A DNA stretch of 5,382 bases from Clostridia bacterium (GTDB lineage Bacteria > Bacillota_A > Clostridia > Oscillospirales > CAG-382): assembly GCA_017517985.1 (NCBI GenBank), contig JAFWWX010000419.1:1-5382 (forward strand), read 5' to 3'. The first letter of the stretch is position 1. Every line of letters begins with the position of its first letter. Below the pieces are notes generated by a model. It ran no database searches, was not told the origin of the DNA, and saw only the letters and a program-made list of their open reading frames with translations. The position numbers and the translations under genes were made by a program. Positions 4,640-5,382 of this stretch are shown here, one piece after another.

Positions 4640-4670
4640 GTAATCAAATACAAGAAAGTGAGGGCAAGGC

Positions 4671-4889
4671 ATGGAAATGACCACAACCGAAAAAATCAAG
4701 CTGCTAAAGGATAGATGCGGTTTGAACTTAGGCGAATTAGCAGAAAAAGCCGGAACTACCCGGCAGAATCTCAATAACAAATTCGGGCGCAATAATTTTT
4801 GTGAAAAGGAAATCCGAGAATTGGGCGATGTTATGGGATATGATGTAGAAATAACATTTATCAACCGGGAAACCGGGGAAAGGATATAG
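4671..4889 (+). CDS. Small XRE-like helix-turn-helix protein, 72 residues
   Basis: The start is ATG 4671, with GTGAGGG (4658-4664) six bases upstream; the ATG at 4677 is a possible alternative. Residues 17-40 (GLNLGELAEKAGTTRQNLNN) form a clear helix-turn-helix of the Cro/XRE type, with TTRQNLNN as the recognition helix. The C-terminal part (DVEITFINRETGERI) resembles a short strand that could help dimerisation. There is no separate sensory, protease or effector domain, so it is a minimal DNA-binding protein. Its promoter carries the same operator as the two minus-strand operons, so it is a candidate autoregulator and regulator of those operons; a repressor encoded elsewhere in the element is equally possible. 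Its leader (AAGTGAGG) resembles that of gene 3255-3713. The stop codon is separated from miaB by one base, and it contains the miaB ribosome binding site. Confidence 0.85.
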   Translation: MEMTTTEKIKLLKDRCGLNLGELAEKAGTTRQNLNNKFGRNNFCEKEIRELGDVMGYDVEITFINRETGERI

Positions 4890-5085
4890 AATGTCAGAAA
4901 TAGATTTAGATAAAATAGATTTGACCCAACCGCCGCCATCGGTGGACGATGAACCGGCCCGACAGTATTATTTTATGGCGAAATGCCGGGAGTATGTCCG
5001 GGCGATGTCCGAGAAGTTGGGGCGGCCGCTTACCTGTGCTACAATAACATTCGGGTGTCAGATGAATGCCCGTGACAGTGAGAAG
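4885..5085. other. Probable interval of the element-chromosome junction
   Basis: Element-type regulation ends with the HTH gene at 4889, and unmistakable chromosomal coding sequence is present by 5085. The junction could be at the miaB start or, given the GC drop near 5040, inside the conserved GCQMNARDSEK codons (5053-5085). No second copy of an attachment core is visible in the window, so the exact site cannot be fixed. Confidence 0.35.
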
Positions 5086-5382
5086 TTAGTAGGTATTTTG
5101 GAGGTGGTAGGTTACGAGATCGTAGATACGGAAAAGGCCGATTTTGTTATTTTTAACACCTGTACCGTACGTGACAATGCCAATCAGCGTGTGTACGGCA
5201 GACTGGGTGAGTTAAAGAGTCTGAAAAAGAAAAATCCGGCTATGAAAATTGCACTTTGCGGCTGTATGATGCAGGAGCCAAGTGTGGTGGAAAAGATTAA
5301 GACAAGCTATCGTTTTGTTGATTTGATTTTTGGTACACACAATATTTTTAAGTTTGCTGAGCTTTTGAATGCAACCTTTGAG
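4891..5382 (+). CDS. miaB: tRNA (N6-isopentenyl adenosine(37)-C2)-methylthiotransferase MiaB, N-terminal part
   Basis: The first 164 codons are present and the gene runs off the window. MiaB is a radical SAM enzyme that adds a methylthio group to isopentenyladenosine 37 of tRNAs reading UNN codons. The N-terminal methylthiotransferase domain is clear: Cys56 in TFGCQMNARDSEK, Cys91 in FNTCTVRDNA and Cys125 in LCGCMMQEP, the three ligands of the auxiliary iron-sulfur cluster. The radical SAM CxxxCxxC motif and TRAM domain would lie downstream. The leader of about 45 residues (IDLTQPP, RQYYFMAKCREYV) is the long form I associate with Lachnospiraceae. The start is ATG 4891 with GGGGAAAGGA (4875-4884) inside the preceding gene. 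GC is about 57-62% over 4921-5040 and about 42% over 5041-5100. Cotranscription with the HTH gene is likely. Confidence 0.93.
   Translation, partial: MSEIDLDKIDLTQPPPSVDDEPARQYYFMAKCREYVRAMSEKLGRPLTCATITFGCQMNARDSEKLVGILEVVGYEIVDTEKADFVIFNTCTVRDNANQRVYGRLGELKSLKKKNPAMKIALCGCMMQEPSVVEKIKTSYRFVDLIFGTHNIFKFAELLNATFE

Noticed and set aside
4493..4939. A 148-codon minus-strand frame across the HTH gene and its control region
   Set aside because: It runs antisense through the HTH gene, its promoter and the miaB start, and has no credible ribosome binding site.
4891..5382. miaB as a pseudogene broken by integration
   Set aside because: The reading frame, ribosome binding site and all three N-terminal cluster cysteines are intact in the visible part.
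1..5382. tRNA, rRNA, riboswitch or insertion sequence
   Set aside because: I saw no cloverleaf, known riboswitch motif, transposase or terminal inverted repeats in the window.

Overview
The window looks like the right-hand end of a temperate phage (prophage) in a Clostridia chromosome, probably Lachnospiraceae. The call rests on the miaB N-terminus with its long clostridial-type leader, the strong AGGAGG-like ribosome binding sites, the AT-rich intergenic DNA and the Gram-positive lysis genes. I had no database access, so family names come from recognising motifs.

Layout: (1) 1-294 is the C-terminus of a reverse transcriptase resembling those of phage diversity-generating retroelements. (2) 336-2961 is a plus-strand lysis cassette: a XhlA-like membrane protein, an unassigned two-helix membrane protein, a small holin, and a four-domain endolysin (CHAP, lysozyme-like, LysM, LysM). 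A hairpin lies before the endolysin and a terminator follows it. (3) 3014-4462 carries two short minus-strand operons of two small unknown genes each (3255-3713 with 3014-3202; 4190-4462 with 3889-4131). This is the usual position for prophage accessory (moron) genes. (4) 4463-4670 is a divergent control region. (5) 4671-4889 encodes a 72-residue helix-turn-helix protein on the plus strand. (6) One base after its stop codon, miaB (tRNA methylthiotransferase) begins and runs off the window.

The main discovery candidate is the regulatory wiring. Three promoters (two minus-strand, one plus-strand) share one design: a sigma-A type promoter with a 16-bp inverted repeat, TACACT-N4-AGTGTA, between -35 and -10. 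The two minus-strand copies are identical over 50 bp. Each also has a degraded second operator exactly 73 bp away centre to centre, about seven helical turns. The third promoter drives the HTH gene and, through a one-base gap, miaB. The element therefore appears to have placed a host tRNA-modification gene, which in many Clostridia heads a miaB-mutS-mutL operon, under an element-controlled promoter. This recalls the SpyCI elements at mutL in Streptococcus pyogenes. A fall in GC inside miaB near 5040 suggests the element may also supply the first ~50 codons. No integrase, attachment-site duplicate or mutS/mutL is visible here, so the integration model remains inference.
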